DNA of 64,000 nt from Pseudarthrobacter sulfonivorans (GTDB lineage: Bacteria > Actinomycetota > Actinomycetes > Actinomycetales > Micrococcaceae), in the NCBI RefSeq assembly GCF_024391045.1, contig NZ_JANFCZ010000007.1:101190-165189 (forward strand). The letters run 5' to 3'. This document shows, in pieces, positions 16,815-29,482 of this stretch. The notes beneath the pieces are model-generated. The model was not told the DNA's origin. It ran no database searches and saw only the letters and a program-made list of their open reading frames with translations. The position numbers and the translations under genes were made by a program. Position 1 is the first letter of the stretch; the number at the start of each line of letters is the position of its first letter.

Positions 16815-17294
16815 ATGAAGAGCATTTCAGAAAGTGAAATACGGGATGGATACCGGCTCCTCATCCTGTCGGCGCGGTTGTTACAGCGCCGACAAGACGA
16901 GGTCCTGGCACCCTTGGGACTGACGCGGGCTGCCGCAATTGCCATGGGGGGCCTCGCCGATGGCCCCCTCAACCAGGAACAGCTGGCCGCTGCCATCCAC
17001 GTCAAAAGCCAGACCATCGGCAGGGTCCTGGAGCGGCTCCACAGCGCAGGGCTGGTGAGCCGGACACGCCTTCCTCATGACCGGCGGCAATTCACCATTG
17101 CCCTCACGGACACCGGCCGGGCCCTGCTGAAGTCCGCCCGCGATGCCCAGGCCAACGCCTTCCCCGCCGACTCGAACGGATGGCGAAAACTCCGCATGGA
17201 GCTCTCCAGGTTCGTGGACAGCCTGCAGAACCCGGAATCCGCCGAACGCAACTCAACCTCAGCAGCCGCGGCCCGGCGTTGGAGCAACGGGTGA
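16815..17294 (+). CDS. MarR-family transcriptional regulator
   Basis: A 159-residue winged-helix protein. LNQEQLAAAIHVKSQTIGRV is the recognition helix region and LPHDRRQFTIALTDTGRALL the wing. No obvious target lies beside it: the next gene is convergent. The C-terminus is Ser/Ala-rich. It may regulate itself through the upstream TAAGCATGCTTA. Confidence 0.83.
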   Translation: MKSISESEIRDGYRLLILSARLLQRRQDEVLAPLGLTRAAAIAMGGLADGPLNQEQLAAAIHVKSQTIGRVLERLHSAGLVSRTRLPHDRRQFTIALTDTGRALLKSARDAQANAFPADSNGWRKLRMELSRFVDSLQNPESAERNSTSAAAARRWSNG

Positions 17295-17341
17295 GGAGGC
17301 TGCGCAGGGCAGCCTGGACGCATTAGGACAGCCTGTACGCA

Positions 17342-17914
17342 TTAGGGCAGTCGGGACGCCCTCAACATCGTGGTCTCGCCTGCGCGGTCCGGTTCCAACG
17401 GGACCGGGCTGACCAGCACGGCAGGTCCGCGGTGCAGGAAACCGTCCGAGAGCGGCTGGCAGCGCACCCCGCCCCTTCCGCGCATCGCCCGGTGCGCGCC
17501 CGGGGCGAGCATCTGGTCCATCCACGCGCAGGGGTTCGCGGGCCGCCCGGCCTTAAACCGAACGAACTGACCGCCAGATTCCAGCACGAATTCGCCGCCG
17601 ATCAGCGGTGCCAGCTGGGCTCCGCGCAAAACGATGTTGCGCCGGGTGAGCAGCGGGTCAAAGGGTGCCGTGCCCAGTTCCGAGGCCATTGCTTCGAGCG
17701 CCTCGATGGACATGAGGGTGACAGCCGCATCCATGTGGGCCGCCTTGCCGAAAAATCGGTCACCGACGATGCCCTTGCCCGCCACCAGCTCAACACTTTC
17801 CGCATCAGTGGATGGAACATCCGCCGCCCCCTCGCGTGCACGGCCGAAGTAGGCGTGCGCAGGAGACACCAGCAGATGCAGGATTTCGACGTTGTACCGG
17901 TGGGTTGCTGTCAT
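17342..17914 (-). CDS. MOSC domain-containing protein
   Basis: A 190-residue single MOSC domain. It has GKGIVGDRFFG near the N-terminus, TRRNIVLRG in the middle, and the conserved cysteine Cys129 in NPCAWMD, thought to carry sulfur. MOSC proteins transfer sulfur to or reduce molybdenum cofactor-linked substrates (YiiM/MOCOS type). This may connect functionally with the xanthine dehydrogenase operon at 33-37 kb, but that is only inference. Confidence 0.83.
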   Translation of the reverse strand: MTATHRYNVEILHLLVSPAHAYFGRAREGAADVPSTDAESVELVAGKGIVGDRFFGKAAHMDAAVTLMSIEALEAMASELGTAPFDPLLTRRNIVLRGAQLAPLIGGEFVLESGGQFVRFKAGRPANPCAWMDQMLAPGAHRAMRGRGGVRCQPLSDGFLHRGPAVLVSPVPLEPDRAGETTMLRASRLP

Positions 17915-18090
17915 GTCCTAAAACTAACCCCGTGCCGCGGACCCCGCAGCCTCGCGTGTCCCGCAGACCCCGCAGTTTAACGGGCCTCGCAGTTCAGCGG
18001 ACCTCGCATAGGATCAAACTAACCGAGAGGGAGCCCCAGGCGCCCTCTGTGGCAGGCAAGCAGGCCGCAAACTACTTGAGGGTATGAATC

Positions 18091-18900
18091 ATGGCTTCGA
18101 ACAATGACCGCGAACCCGACGTTGATGCGGAGGCGGGCCAGCACGGCGGCGTTCAGTCGGTGGACCGGGCCATCGCGGTCCTGGAAATCCTGGCCCGTGA
18201 CGGTCACGCCGGCGTGAGCGACATCGCCGAGGAGATGGGGATCCACAAATCCACGGTCTCCCGGCTGCTGGGTTCACTGGTGAGCCGGGAGATGGTCCAC
18301 CAGAACAGTGAACGCGGAAAGTACCAGCTCGGCTTCGGCATCCTGCGGCTGGCCAGCTCCATCCCGGGCCGGCTGAGCCTGGTGCGCGAGGCCCGCCCTA
18401 TCCTGGAAAGCCTGGCCGACGAATTCAAGGAGACGGTGAACCTCGCCGTCCTGCGCTCCAACGTCGCGGTCAACGTGGACCAGGCCATGGGGCCGTCCAC
18501 GCTCGCAACGTATGACTGGGTGGGCAGCCTGACCCCGCTGCACGCAACTTCAAGCGGAAAGGTCCTGCTGGCGGCGCTGCCCGCGGATGAGCGGGACCGG
18601 ATCCTCAAGGAGACGGGACTGGCCGCGCGGACTCCGCGGACCATCACCAACCGGGCCAAGCTGGAGAATGAACTGCTGACCGTCGCCCGGAACGGCTACG
18701 GGGTCACGCTGGAGGAGTTCGAGATCGGCATCAACTCCTTGTCCGTGCCGGTGTACAACCACTTGGGAACGGTGGTTGGCGCCATCAGCATCTCCGGCCC
18801 CGTCTTCCGCTTCGACCCCGAAAAAGAGCCTGGACTTATTGAGGGGATGAAGGACGCGGGCCTCCAGGCCAGCGCCAGGATGGGCTACACCCGCCGGTAG
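18091..18900 (+). CDS. IclR-family transcriptional regulator
   Basis: A 269-residue regulator. The N-terminal winged helix has SVDRAIAVLEILARDGHAG and HKSTVSRLLGSLVSREMV. The C-terminal IclR effector domain has HATSSGKVLLAALPADE and ISISGPVFRFD. It lies next to the betaine catabolism genes, separated by a bidirectional terminator, and is their likely regulator. A repeated TTACGNAACA motif upstream of those genes may be its site. Confidence 0.88.
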   Translation: MASNNDREPDVDAEAGQHGGVQSVDRAIAVLEILARDGHAGVSDIAEEMGIHKSTVSRLLGSLVSREMVHQNSERGKYQLGFGILRLASSIPGRLSLVREARPILESLADEFKETVNLAVLRSNVAVNVDQAMGPSTLATYDWVGSLTPLHATSSGKVLLAALPADERDRILKETGLAARTPRTITNRAKLENELLTVARNGYGVTLEEFEIGINSLSVPVYNHLGTVVGAISISGPVFRFDPEKEPGLIEGMKDAGLQASARMGYTRR

Positions 18901-18925
18901 CTACACGCGGTTTCCGGACCACAAA

Positions 18926-18957
18926 CAAGCACCCCGGACAGAAGCCCGGGGTGCTTG
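18926..18957. terminator. bidirectional terminator
   Basis: CAAGCACCCCGG-acagaag-CCGGGGTGCTTG type hairpin between the convergent IclR and oxygenase genes. Confidence 0.8.
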
Positions 18958-18978
18958 TCTGTGGGGTGCTTGAGAACC

Positions 18979-20208
18979 TCAGGCGGAGCTGCCTGCCGAA
19001 GACTCGTACCGTTCCAGGGTTTCAGCCCGTTCCTCCAGCGGCAGCGTCTCGGCGGTGAGGCCCATCCGCACTTCACCCGACGGTTGGACGTCGCCCACCT
19101 TCTCCTGAACCCAGTCGTGGAAAGCGGCAATGTGGTGCTCGCTCGGGACCAGCACGCCGCCCTTGGCGTAGGTCTTCGAGGCCATGCCGGGCTGGCAGCG
19201 TTCGCACGCGTCGAAGTCCTGCATGTTGACCCGGTGGAAGAGCTCCACCGAGGCCGTGACGTCCTTGCCGCTCTCCACCACGGAGGGCAGGTACAGCCAG
19301 TCGCATTCAACGATGGTGTGGTCCGCGGACATCGGGAACATGCGGTGGATGATGACGTGGTCCGGCACCAGGTTCACAAACACGGTGGGTTTGATGGTGA
19401 TGGCGTAGTAACGCCGGTCCTGGTCCTCGCCCACGCCGGGGATGATATCCAGGCCCTCGGAGCCATCGATGGTAAAGCCCTTGATATCGTCACCGAACTC
19501 CGCGCCGTGGCCCACGAAGTACTGGGCGGCCAGGCCATCGGCGAACTCCGGCAGCACCTCAGTCAGCTCCGGGTGGATGGTGGCGCAGTGGTAGCACTCC
19601 ATGAAGTTTTCGATGATGAGCTTCCAGTTCGCCTTCACGTCGTAACGGATGCGGCGGCCGAGGCTGAGGTTGGCCACGTCGTAGCCTTCAATTGCCTTCA
19701 GGTCGCCCAGCCGCTCTTCAATGGCGCCCATGACTTCTTCCTCGAACGACGGCGGCTCGTCCGCCAGGCAGACCCACACATAGCCGAGGTATTCGCGGAT
19801 GTGGACCTTCACCAGGCCGTATTCGTCCCGGTCGATATCCGGCATCTTGGTCAGGTTGGGAGCCGCGATGAGCTTGCCCTCGAAGTCGTAGGTCCAGGCG
19901 TGGTAGGGGCACTGGAACGAGCGGGCGGCTTCGCCTTGTTCCTCCATGCACAGCTTCACGCCGCGGTGCCGGCAGACGTTGTAGAACGCGCGGATGGCGC
20001 CCTTGCGCGTGCGGCTGATCAGCACACTTTCGCGCCCGATCTGCACCGTTTTCCACGCACCGGCCTTGTCCAGGTCTGCGGACCGGATGGCGCAGAACCA
20101 CATCTGCTCGAAGATCCGTTCCTGCTCGGCGCGGAACACGGCCTCATCCACATAGGTGTAGCCGGGCAGGGTGGGGATCAGACTCGGGGCACTAACCTCA
20201 ACAGACAA
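18979..20208 (-). CDS. Rieske non-heme iron oxygenase, probable glycine betaine monooxygenase alpha subunit
   Basis: A 409-residue aromatic-ring-hydroxylating-type oxygenase. Rieske ligands are Cys79, His81, Cys100 and His103 (CRHRG, CPYHAW). The mononuclear iron region reads NWKLIIENFMECYHCATIHP, as in GbcA/CntA quaternary-amine oxygenases. It would hydroxylate a methyl group of betaine, releasing formaldehyde and dimethylglycine. Neighbouring genes supply reductase, ferredoxin, BCCT uptake and dimethylglycine oxidase, which supports the substrate. Stachydrine or another N-methyl compound is an alternative. Confidence 0.82.
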   Translation of the reverse strand: MSVEVSAPSLIPTLPGYTYVDEAVFRAEQERIFEQMWFCAIRSADLDKAGAWKTVQIGRESVLISRTRKGAIRAFYNVCRHRGVKLCMEEQGEAARSFQCPYHAWTYDFEGKLIAAPNLTKMPDIDRDEYGLVKVHIREYLGYVWVCLADEPPSFEEEVMGAIEERLGDLKAIEGYDVANLSLGRRIRYDVKANWKLIIENFMECYHCATIHPELTEVLPEFADGLAAQYFVGHGAEFGDDIKGFTIDGSEGLDIIPGVGEDQDRRYYAITIKPTVFVNLVPDHVIIHRMFPMSADHTIVECDWLYLPSVVESGKDVTASVELFHRVNMQDFDACERCQPGMASKTYAKGGVLVPSEHHIAAFHDWVQEKVGDVQPSGEVRMGLTAETLPLEERAETLERYESSAGSSA

Positions 20209-20218
20209 TTTGTCCTCC

Positions 20219-20227
20219 TTACGAACA
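20219..20227 (-). promoter_or_regulatory. candidate IclR-type motif, site 1
   Basis: TTACGAACA lies just upstream of the oxygenase start. It resembles the TTACG(A/C)AACA motifs at 21554 and 21715. It overlaps the ribosome site region, so it may be partly coincidental. Confidence 0.3.
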
Positions 20228-20282
20228 AAAGATCAACAACAAAACTTGGTGGGTGGGTATTGATTCGGGCGTGGGATGGCAG

Positions 20283-21530
20283 TTAATGCACGACGGCGGC
20301 TCCCACGAGTGCGGGGACGTCCTGTCGTGCGGGTGCTGCGGTGGTTGCGGCCAGGGGGGTGGCCGGCGCCGGGACAACCGACGCCAGGCTGCGGCGCCAC
20401 TTGGTAAAGAGCCGGGGCTGGTTCATGCCGAGGACCGCCACGGGAACGTCGGCGCGGTAGTAGACGGCAAGGCAGCTGTGGGTCTTGATGTCGCCGGCTT
20501 CGATCTCCAGCCGGTCGTACCCGGCGGAGTGGCCGGCGAACTGCAGCTTCACGCCGTGCTGGTCGGACCAGAAGTAGTGCGGTTTGGCCGGTCTCGGCGC
20601 CGCGTCAGCGTCCAGCAGGGCTTCGACGGCCACGGCCGGCCGTTCCAACGCGCAGGTCCAGTGCTCCATCCGGCGGTGCACTCCAGCCTCGGCGTCGAAC
20701 CAGGCTGCGCAGTCACCCACGGCCACGATCCCCGGCACGCTGGTCCGGCCCATGGCGTCGCACACCACGCCGCCGCATAGCTCCAGGCCGGAGCCTTCGA
20801 GCCAGCCTGTGTTGGGCTCGGATCCGATCCCCACCACCACAACATCCGCGCCCACGTAGCGTCCGCCGGCGAGGCGGAGGCCCGTGACGTTGCCTTCGCC
20901 GCTGTAGAAATCCTCAATAACGGCGCTGGAAATGAGTTCCACCCCGTTTGCAGTGTGGAGCCCGGCCACCACGCCGCCCATCTCCGTTCCGAGCTGGGCG
21001 GCGAACGGCACCGGCTTGGTGTCAATGATGGTGACGTCCATGCCCCGCGATGCGGCGGCGGCGGCAACCTCCGCGCCGATGAAGCCGGCGCCGATGATGG
21101 CCATCCTGCTGCCCGGCACCAGCTCGGGAGCAAGGTCCTGGGCGTCGGCAAGCGTTCGGAGGGTAAAGACGTTACTGAGGCCGGCCAGGGTGGGAAGCTG
21201 CCGCGCCCGTGCACCGGTACTGATCACGATTCCATCCGCCTGAACGGTGCTGCCGTCCTTAAGGAGGATGGTCCGGGACTCAGCATCGAGGGAGGCTGCC
21301 CCGCCGCCCAGAAGCCATTCGGCGTCCAGCCCGTCGTCGTCGGACTCCAGGGAAAGGTCCTCTGCCGTAACCCGTCCAAGCAGGAACTCCTTGGACAGCG
21401 GGGGCCGATCGTACGGCCGGTGGGGCTCATCGCCAATGATGACCAGCCGGCCGGTAAAACCTTGGGCCCGGGCGGCACGGGCGGCTGAAAGGCCTGACAG
21501 GGAGGCCCCCACAATAGCTAGCGTCTGCAT
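20283..21530 (-). CDS. FAD-dependent ferredoxin reductase (BphA4-like)
   Basis: A 415-residue flavoprotein. The FAD Rossmann motif GASLSG is at residues 8-13, HRPYDRPPLSKEFLLG follows, the NAD(P)H motif GAGFIGAEVA is near 147, and VAVGDCA is the second FAD motif. The C-terminus matches Reductase_C. It should pass electrons from NAD(P)H to the small Rieske ferredoxin encoded at 21776. It is transcribed in the same direction as the oxygenase, 74 bp upstream of it. Confidence 0.87.
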   Translation of the reverse strand: MQTLAIVGASLSGLSAARAARAQGFTGRLVIIGDEPHRPYDRPPLSKEFLLGRVTAEDLSLESDDDGLDAEWLLGGGAASLDAESRTILLKDGSTVQADGIVISTGARARQLPTLAGLSNVFTLRTLADAQDLAPELVPGSRMAIIGAGFIGAEVAAAAASRGMDVTIIDTKPVPFAAQLGTEMGGVVAGLHTANGVELISSAVIEDFYSGEGNVTGLRLAGGRYVGADVVVVGIGSEPNTGWLEGSGLELCGGVVCDAMGRTSVPGIVAVGDCAAWFDAEAGVHRRMEHWTCALERPAVAVEALLDADAAPRPAKPHYFWSDQHGVKLQFAGHSAGYDRLEIEAGDIKTHSCLAVYYRADVPVAVLGMNQPRLFTKWRRSLASVVPAPATPLAATTAAPARQDVPALVGAAVVH

Positions 21531-21553
21531 TTCGACGTCCCTTCAATTGCTTC

Positions 21554-21563
21554 TTACGCAACA
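21554..21563. promoter_or_regulatory. candidate IclR-type motif, site 2
   Basis: TTACGCAACA lies 24 bp upstream of the reductase start. It shares nine of ten bases with the site at 21715. A further GCAACA lies at about 21578. Confidence 0.35.
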
Positions 21564-21714
21564 ACAATCGCCATGTGCAACAGAGTGAGCTACGCCACGG
21601 CCGCTGTCAAGGGTTGCCCCAATAAGTGGACGGCGCTGCGCAACAGAGGAAGAAAGCCTTGACAGCCCATGTGATCTGCCGCACTCTGTTGCTTATAGTG
21701 ATTGCTGTTGTTCA

Positions 21715-21724
21715 TTACGAAACA
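21715..21724. promoter_or_regulatory. candidate IclR-type motif, site 3
   Basis: TTACGAAACA lies within TTGTTCATTACGAAACA, a partial inverted repeat about 50 bp upstream of the ferredoxin gene. The reductase and ferredoxin-transporter units diverge from this 245-bp gap. Confidence 0.35.
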
Positions 21725-21775
21725 CAGTTGGCAGCAATTGCGTATCAGGATCCCCAACCAAAGAAGAGGTCCCTC

Positions 21776-22126
21776 ATGCACAAGGCATGCCCGCTCAGCG
21801 AACTGGCGCCCGGGGAAGCGCTCCGGCTGAACACGTCACCGCCCATCGCCGTTTTCCATACGGAAGAGGGCGAACTCTTCGCTATTGACGACACGTGCAC
21901 CCACCAGGATGCGTCCCTGGCCGACGGCTGGGTGGAGGACTGCTGGGTTGAATGTCCGCTCCACGCGTCACGGTTTAACCTGCGCACCGGGAGCGTTGAC
22001 GCGCCGCCGGCCAAGCTGCCGGTCCGCTCCCACGAGGTAACGGTGATCGACGGCGACATCATGATCACCGAATCCACGGAAGTCCCCAACCTTCCCCCCG
22101 GACTGACAGTGGACGGCCACATCTAG
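21776..22126 (+). CDS. Rieske [2Fe-2S] ferredoxin
   Basis: A 116-residue small ferredoxin. CTHQDASLADG and CPLHASRF provide the Cys-x-His and Cys-x2-His ligands. It should carry electrons from the BphA4-like reductase to the oxygenase. AGAGG precedes the ATG at 21776; the longer start at 21626 adds non-homologous sequence. It heads the operon with BCCT, purU and dimethylglycine oxidase. Confidence 0.87.
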   Translation: MHKACPLSELAPGEALRLNTSPPIAVFHTEEGELFAIDDTCTHQDASLADGWVEDCWVECPLHASRFNLRTGSVDAPPAKLPVRSHEVTVIDGDIMITESTEVPNLPPGLTVDGHI

Positions 22127-22161
22127 CACCAGCCCATGAATCCAAACAAAAGGACTTGCTC

Positions 22162-24060
22162 ATGGCTTTGAACAGTGAGACCCGGCCGGACAACGACGTC
22201 TTGGACGAATCAGATCTCCTTCCCACCTATGCCCCCGGGTCGGAGGCAGAGGACACCGAACAGATCATGCAGGAACTCCGTCGGACCCGGGCCGAACAGG
22301 CTGTGGCCGAGAGGCGCAACAGCAAACTCACCCTCGACAAGGCCACCTTCGGCATCACCGGTGCAGTTGCGCTGGCCTTCGTAGCCTGGGGCTTCCTCGG
22401 CCGGGACAGCCTGGCCACCACCTCAACGCTCGCCCTCGACTGGGTCATGGAGTACACCGGCTGGCTCTTTATGGTCTTGGCCTCCTTGTTTGTTGTCTTC
22501 GTCCTGTGGTTGGCCCTCGGTAAATGGGGCAACATCCCGCTGGGCAGGGACGGCGAAAAACCCGAGTTCAGGACCGTCTCCTGGATCTCCATGATGTTCG
22601 CGGCAGGCATGGGCATCGGCCTGATGTTCTACGGCGTCGCGGAGCCGCTTTACCACTACATCTCCCCGCCACCCGGAACTGTGGACGGGCGCACTCCCGC
22701 AGCCATCCAGACAGCCATGGCCACCTCCATCTTCCACTGGACCCTCCACCCCTGGGCCATGTACGCCGTGGTGGGCATTGCCATGGCTTACGGCACCTAC
22801 CGCCTGGGCCGCCGGCAGCTGATCTCCGCTGCCTTTACGTCCCTGTTCGGACTCCGGGCAGTGGAAGGGCCGGTGGGGAAGTTCATCAACATTCTGGCGA
22901 TCTTCGCCACGCTTTTCGGCACGGCAGCCTCCCTGGGCCTTGGTGCCCTGCAGATCGGCAGCGGCCTGACGTCGAACGGGTGGATCGGCGAAGTCGGCAC
23001 CCCCGTCCTGGTGGCCATCGTCGCCATCCTGACGGCCTGTTTCGTTGCCTCTGCAGTCTCCGGCATCAGCCGCGGCATCCAGTGGCTGTCCAACATCAAC
23101 ATGGTCCTGGCCGTGGTCCTGGCGGTCATCGTCTTCATCGCCGGGCCCACCCTGTTCATCCTCAACCTCATCCCCGCCGCGGTGGGCGACTACGCCAGGG
23201 ACCTGGCCGAGATGTCCTCCCGCACCGAGGCAGTGGGCGACGAAGCGCTGCGCAAGTGGATGTCCGGCTGGACCATCTTCTACTGGGCCTGGTGGGTGTC
23301 CTGGACGCCTTTTGTGGGCATGTTCATCGCCCGGATCAGCCGGGGCCGGACCATCCGCCAGTTCGTGACCGGCGTGCTGCTGGTCCCCAGCATGGTCAGC
23401 GTCATCTGGTTCGCCATCTTCGGCGGCACGGCCTTCCACGTCCAGCAGGAAGCGGACAAGGCCGGCACCCCCGGACTGGTATCCATGGTCAACGGCGCAC
23501 CGTCCATCGACTTCGACGGAGCACTGTTCGATCTGGTCAAGAACATGTCCATGCCCGCCTGGCTGACCGCGGCGGTCATCATCCTGGCCATGGTGCTGGT
23601 GGCCATCTTCTTCATCACGGGGGCCGACTCGGCCTCCATCATTATGGCGTCACTCAGCTCCAACGGGTCCGCCGATCCGAAGCGGGGCCTGGTCATCTTC
23701 TGGGGACTCCTCACGGGGGCGGTGGCGGCGGTGATGCTGCTGGCCGGCGGCGATGAGCCCTCGGAGGCGCTGTCCGGACTGCAGCGCATCACCATCGTGG
23801 CAGCCCTGCCGTTCGTGCTGGTCATGTTGCTGCTGTGCTTCGCCATCGTCAAGGATTTGCGCCGGGATCCGCTGTCACTCCGACGGCGGCTGGCTGATTC
23901 AGTGGTGGAGCGCGCCATCCGGACGGGCGTAGACCAGCACGGCGGAGCCAAGTTCGACCTCGTGACAAAACATGAATGCGGCGAACCCTGCCCGGACGGG
24001 ACTCGCTGCCCCGGCGATTCTCCCGGCGCCGAGTCCGCCAAGCCCACCCCCACATTTTAG
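22162..24060 (+). CDS. BCCT-family betaine/carnitine/choline transporter
   Basis: A 632-residue sodium- or proton-coupled transporter with about twelve membrane segments. The diagnostic segments are present: GMGIGLMFYGVAEPLYHY (Gly-rich Na+ site helix of BetP type), FYWAWWVSWTPFVGMFIA and HPWAMYAVVG. Long polar ends resemble the osmosensing tails of BetP. The ATG at 22162 follows AAAAGGA. Its place in the operon suggests uptake of betaine as a nutrient. Confidence 0.9.
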   Translation: MALNSETRPDNDVLDESDLLPTYAPGSEAEDTEQIMQELRRTRAEQAVAERRNSKLTLDKATFGITGAVALAFVAWGFLGRDSLATTSTLALDWVMEYTGWLFMVLASLFVVFVLWLALGKWGNIPLGRDGEKPEFRTVSWISMMFAAGMGIGLMFYGVAEPLYHYISPPPGTVDGRTPAAIQTAMATSIFHWTLHPWAMYAVVGIAMAYGTYRLGRRQLISAAFTSLFGLRAVEGPVGKFINILAIFATLFGTAASLGLGALQIGSGLTSNGWIGEVGTPVLVAIVAILTACFVASAVSGISRGIQWLSNINMVLAVVLAVIVFIAGPTLFILNLIPAAVGDYARDLAEMSSRTEAVGDEALRKWMSGWTIFYWAWWVSWTPFVGMFIARISRGRTIRQFVTGVLLVPSMVSVIWFAIFGGTAFHVQQEADKAGTPGLVSMVNGAPSIDFDGALFDLVKNMSMPAWLTAAVIILAMVLVAIFFITGADSASIIMASLSSNGSADPKRGLVIFWGLLTGAVAAVMLLAGGDEPSEALSGLQRITIVAALPFVLVMLLLCFAIVKDLRRDPLSLRRRLADSVVERAIRTGVDQHGGAKFDLVTKHECGEPCPDGTRCPGDSPGAESAKPTPTF

Positions 24061-24070
24061 GAGCAAAACC

Positions 24071-27632
<3,562 letters not shown>

Positions 27633-27658
27633 GGGAGGCTGAGCCCTTCGAAACCTGG

Positions 27659-27700
27659 CGTGAAGACCGGGCGCGTCTGTTGGCGGGCCCGGTTTTCACG
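27659..27700 (+). terminator. terminator of the betaine operon
   Basis: CGTGAAgACCGGGC/GCCCGGTtTTCACG arms with a short loop, 26 bases after the dimethylglycine oxidase stop. A T-run occurs inside the descending arm. Confidence 0.75.
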
Positions 27701-27776
27701 TGTGCTCGCTCGTTCGTCGAGGTGTTTGTTTTCGAAAACCGAGGCCTCGTCGATCGTTGGCGGTGCCTTTGATCTG

Positions 27777-27806
27777 CGGCTGTTCGAGCGGCGGCTGTTC
27801 GAGCGG
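27777..27806. repeat. 15-bp direct repeat
   Basis: CGGCTGTTCGAGCGG is repeated twice back to back in the leader of the DUF222 gene. Confidence 0.8.
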
Positions 27807-27858
27807 CAGGGGTGAGGGCCCAAGCTTAAATGTCAGACCCTCCGTTGATGATTGGTTT

Positions 27859-29364
27859 ATGGGGAAAGAGGCGGTGGCGAGGGCGTTTTTGGATATCGAG
27901 TCTGCTCTTGCCGTGCTCGATGCCGAGGTTGGTGCGGCTGCCGGTGCGGGTTCGGATGGGTCGTTGGAGGCGGATCCGTTGCGCGCTGTGGGGGATCTGT
28001 GCCTGGACGTCCTGGCCGGGTCCCGCAGGGTGGAGGCCAATGTCGCCGGGCTGAAGGCCCGTGCGGCTGTGACCTACGCGGACACGGTCCAGGCTGTCGA
28101 GGCGCCGGATGCGCCGGTGCAGGCGCAGGAGATGGCCGTGCGGGCGGAGGTCGCGTGCGCGCTGACCATCGGCGACCGCGCTGCCGGTGCCCTGCTGAGC
28201 CAGGCACACATGCTGACCACGGTGTTGCCGCTGACGTTCTCGGCCCTGCAGGCCGGGACCATTTCCTGGCAGCACGCCCGGGTCATGGCGGACGAAGCCG
28301 CCACCCTGGACCCGGCCGGCGCCGCGGCGATGGAGGCCCACTTCCTGGATCCTGGCGCCCTCGATCCGGCGCGTGGCTGCCCGGCCGGGGAGATGCCGGC
28401 CTCCCGGTTCCGGCACAAGGCCCGTACGTGGCGCGAACGCCACCACACCGAAAGCATCGAGCAGCGCCACGCCAAAGGGGTCCTGGACCGCCGGGTCGAG
28501 TACGCCCCGGACCAGGACGGGATGGCCTGGCTCTCGGCGTACCTGCCCGCGGACCAGGCGGCAGCGATCTGGAACCGGACCACCGCCATCGCCCGCGGCT
28601 TGCAGGGCCCGGACGAGGACCGCACCCTCACCCAGCTCCGGGCCGACGTCGTCGCCACCGCGCTCCTGAGCAGCGGCAACACTGGACACGGAGGCGAGGG
28701 GCTCGGCACCGACGACAGCCCGGACGGCACCGCCGGCGTGGACCCGACGGGATACGGCGCGGGGCGGGTCCCGTCCCCGCGGGCCCAGGTCCTGGTGACC
28801 GTGCCGGTGTTTTCGCTGCTCGGCGCCACCGACGAACCGGCGATGCTGGACGGGTACGGGCCGATCCCGACCTCGATGGCCAGGGACCTCGTGGCGAACG
28901 GGGCCGATTCGTTCTACCGGGTCCTGGTGGACCCGCGGGACGGGGCGCCGCTGGAGATCGGCCGGACCAGCTATCGGCTCACCAAGGCCATGCGGCAGTG
29001 GTTGCGGCTGCGGGACGGAAAATGCCCCTTCCCGGGCTGTAGCAACAACTCGCTGGACAACGAGGCGGACCACCTCCTCGCCTGGGCCAAGGGCGGCACC
29101 ACCGGGGTATCGAATCTGGGACAGCCCTGCCCTAAACACCACAGGCTGAGACATTCCAGCGCCTGGGAACCTACCCCGGCCACCCAGGACGAACCACCCG
29201 GCTGGATGTCACCCTCAGGCCGGCCCTACAAAAGCGAACACCAGGACTGGGAACCACCACACTGGCCCGCAGACCTCCAACCCCGCGGCCACCCCGATTT
29301 TCTCCATCTGGGGCTGTCACTGGGAGAAGACGGCCTGGACAGCTTCCTCCACGCCCTCGCCTAA
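27859..29364 (+). CDS. HNH endonuclease with DUF222 (13E12-type)
   Basis: A 501-residue protein. The N-terminal DUF222 helical region has RVEANVAGLKARAAVTYA and SWQHARVMADEA. The C-terminal HNH domain has LRDGKCPFPGCSN, EADHLLAWAKGG and NLGQPCPKHHRLRH, with zinc Cys pairs and catalytic His. This family is multi-copy in Actinobacteria and linked to 13E12 repeats; its role is unknown. I chose the ATG at 27859; upstream frame to 27700 exists but is repeat-rich. Third-position GC is very high. Confidence 0.85.
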   Translation: MGKEAVARAFLDIESALAVLDAEVGAAAGAGSDGSLEADPLRAVGDLCLDVLAGSRRVEANVAGLKARAAVTYADTVQAVEAPDAPVQAQEMAVRAEVACALTIGDRAAGALLSQAHMLTTVLPLTFSALQAGTISWQHARVMADEAATLDPAGAAAMEAHFLDPGALDPARGCPAGEMPASRFRHKARTWRERHHTESIEQRHAKGVLDRRVEYAPDQDGMAWLSAYLPADQAAAIWNRTTAIARGLQGPDEDRTLTQLRADVVATALLSSGNTGHGGEGLGTDDSPDGTAGVDPTGYGAGRVPSPRAQVLVTVPVFSLLGATDEPAMLDGYGPIPTSMARDLVANGADSFYRVLVDPRDGAPLEIGRTSYRLTKAMRQWLRLRDGKCPFPGCSNNSLDNEADHLLAWAKGGTTGVSNLGQPCPKHHRLRHSSAWEPTPATQDEPPGWMSPSGRPYKSEHQDWEPPHWPADLQPRGHPDFLHLGLSLGEDGLDSFLHALA

Positions 29365-29373
29365 GAACCGCGG

Positions 29374-29418
29374 ACCTGACTGCGGCGTAACTGACTGCTG
29401 TGTACCTGACTGCTGCCC
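29374..29418. repeat. short direct repeats CTGACTGC
   Basis: ACCTGACTGC occurs at 29374 and 29404, with ACTGACTGC between at 29390. The spacing is about 15 bases, just after the DUF222 stop. No function is evident. Confidence 0.5.
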
Positions 29419-29482
29419 ATCTGGACACGGTCCAACAGAAGGGGAGCTTCGCCGTCGTGCGCTTCCTTGCTGCGCCTACGCG

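Noticed and set aside
18955..20286. 443-codon plus-strand frame antisense to the Rieske oxygenase
   Set aside because: The minus-strand protein has all Rieske and iron ligands; the plus frame has no recognisable feature.
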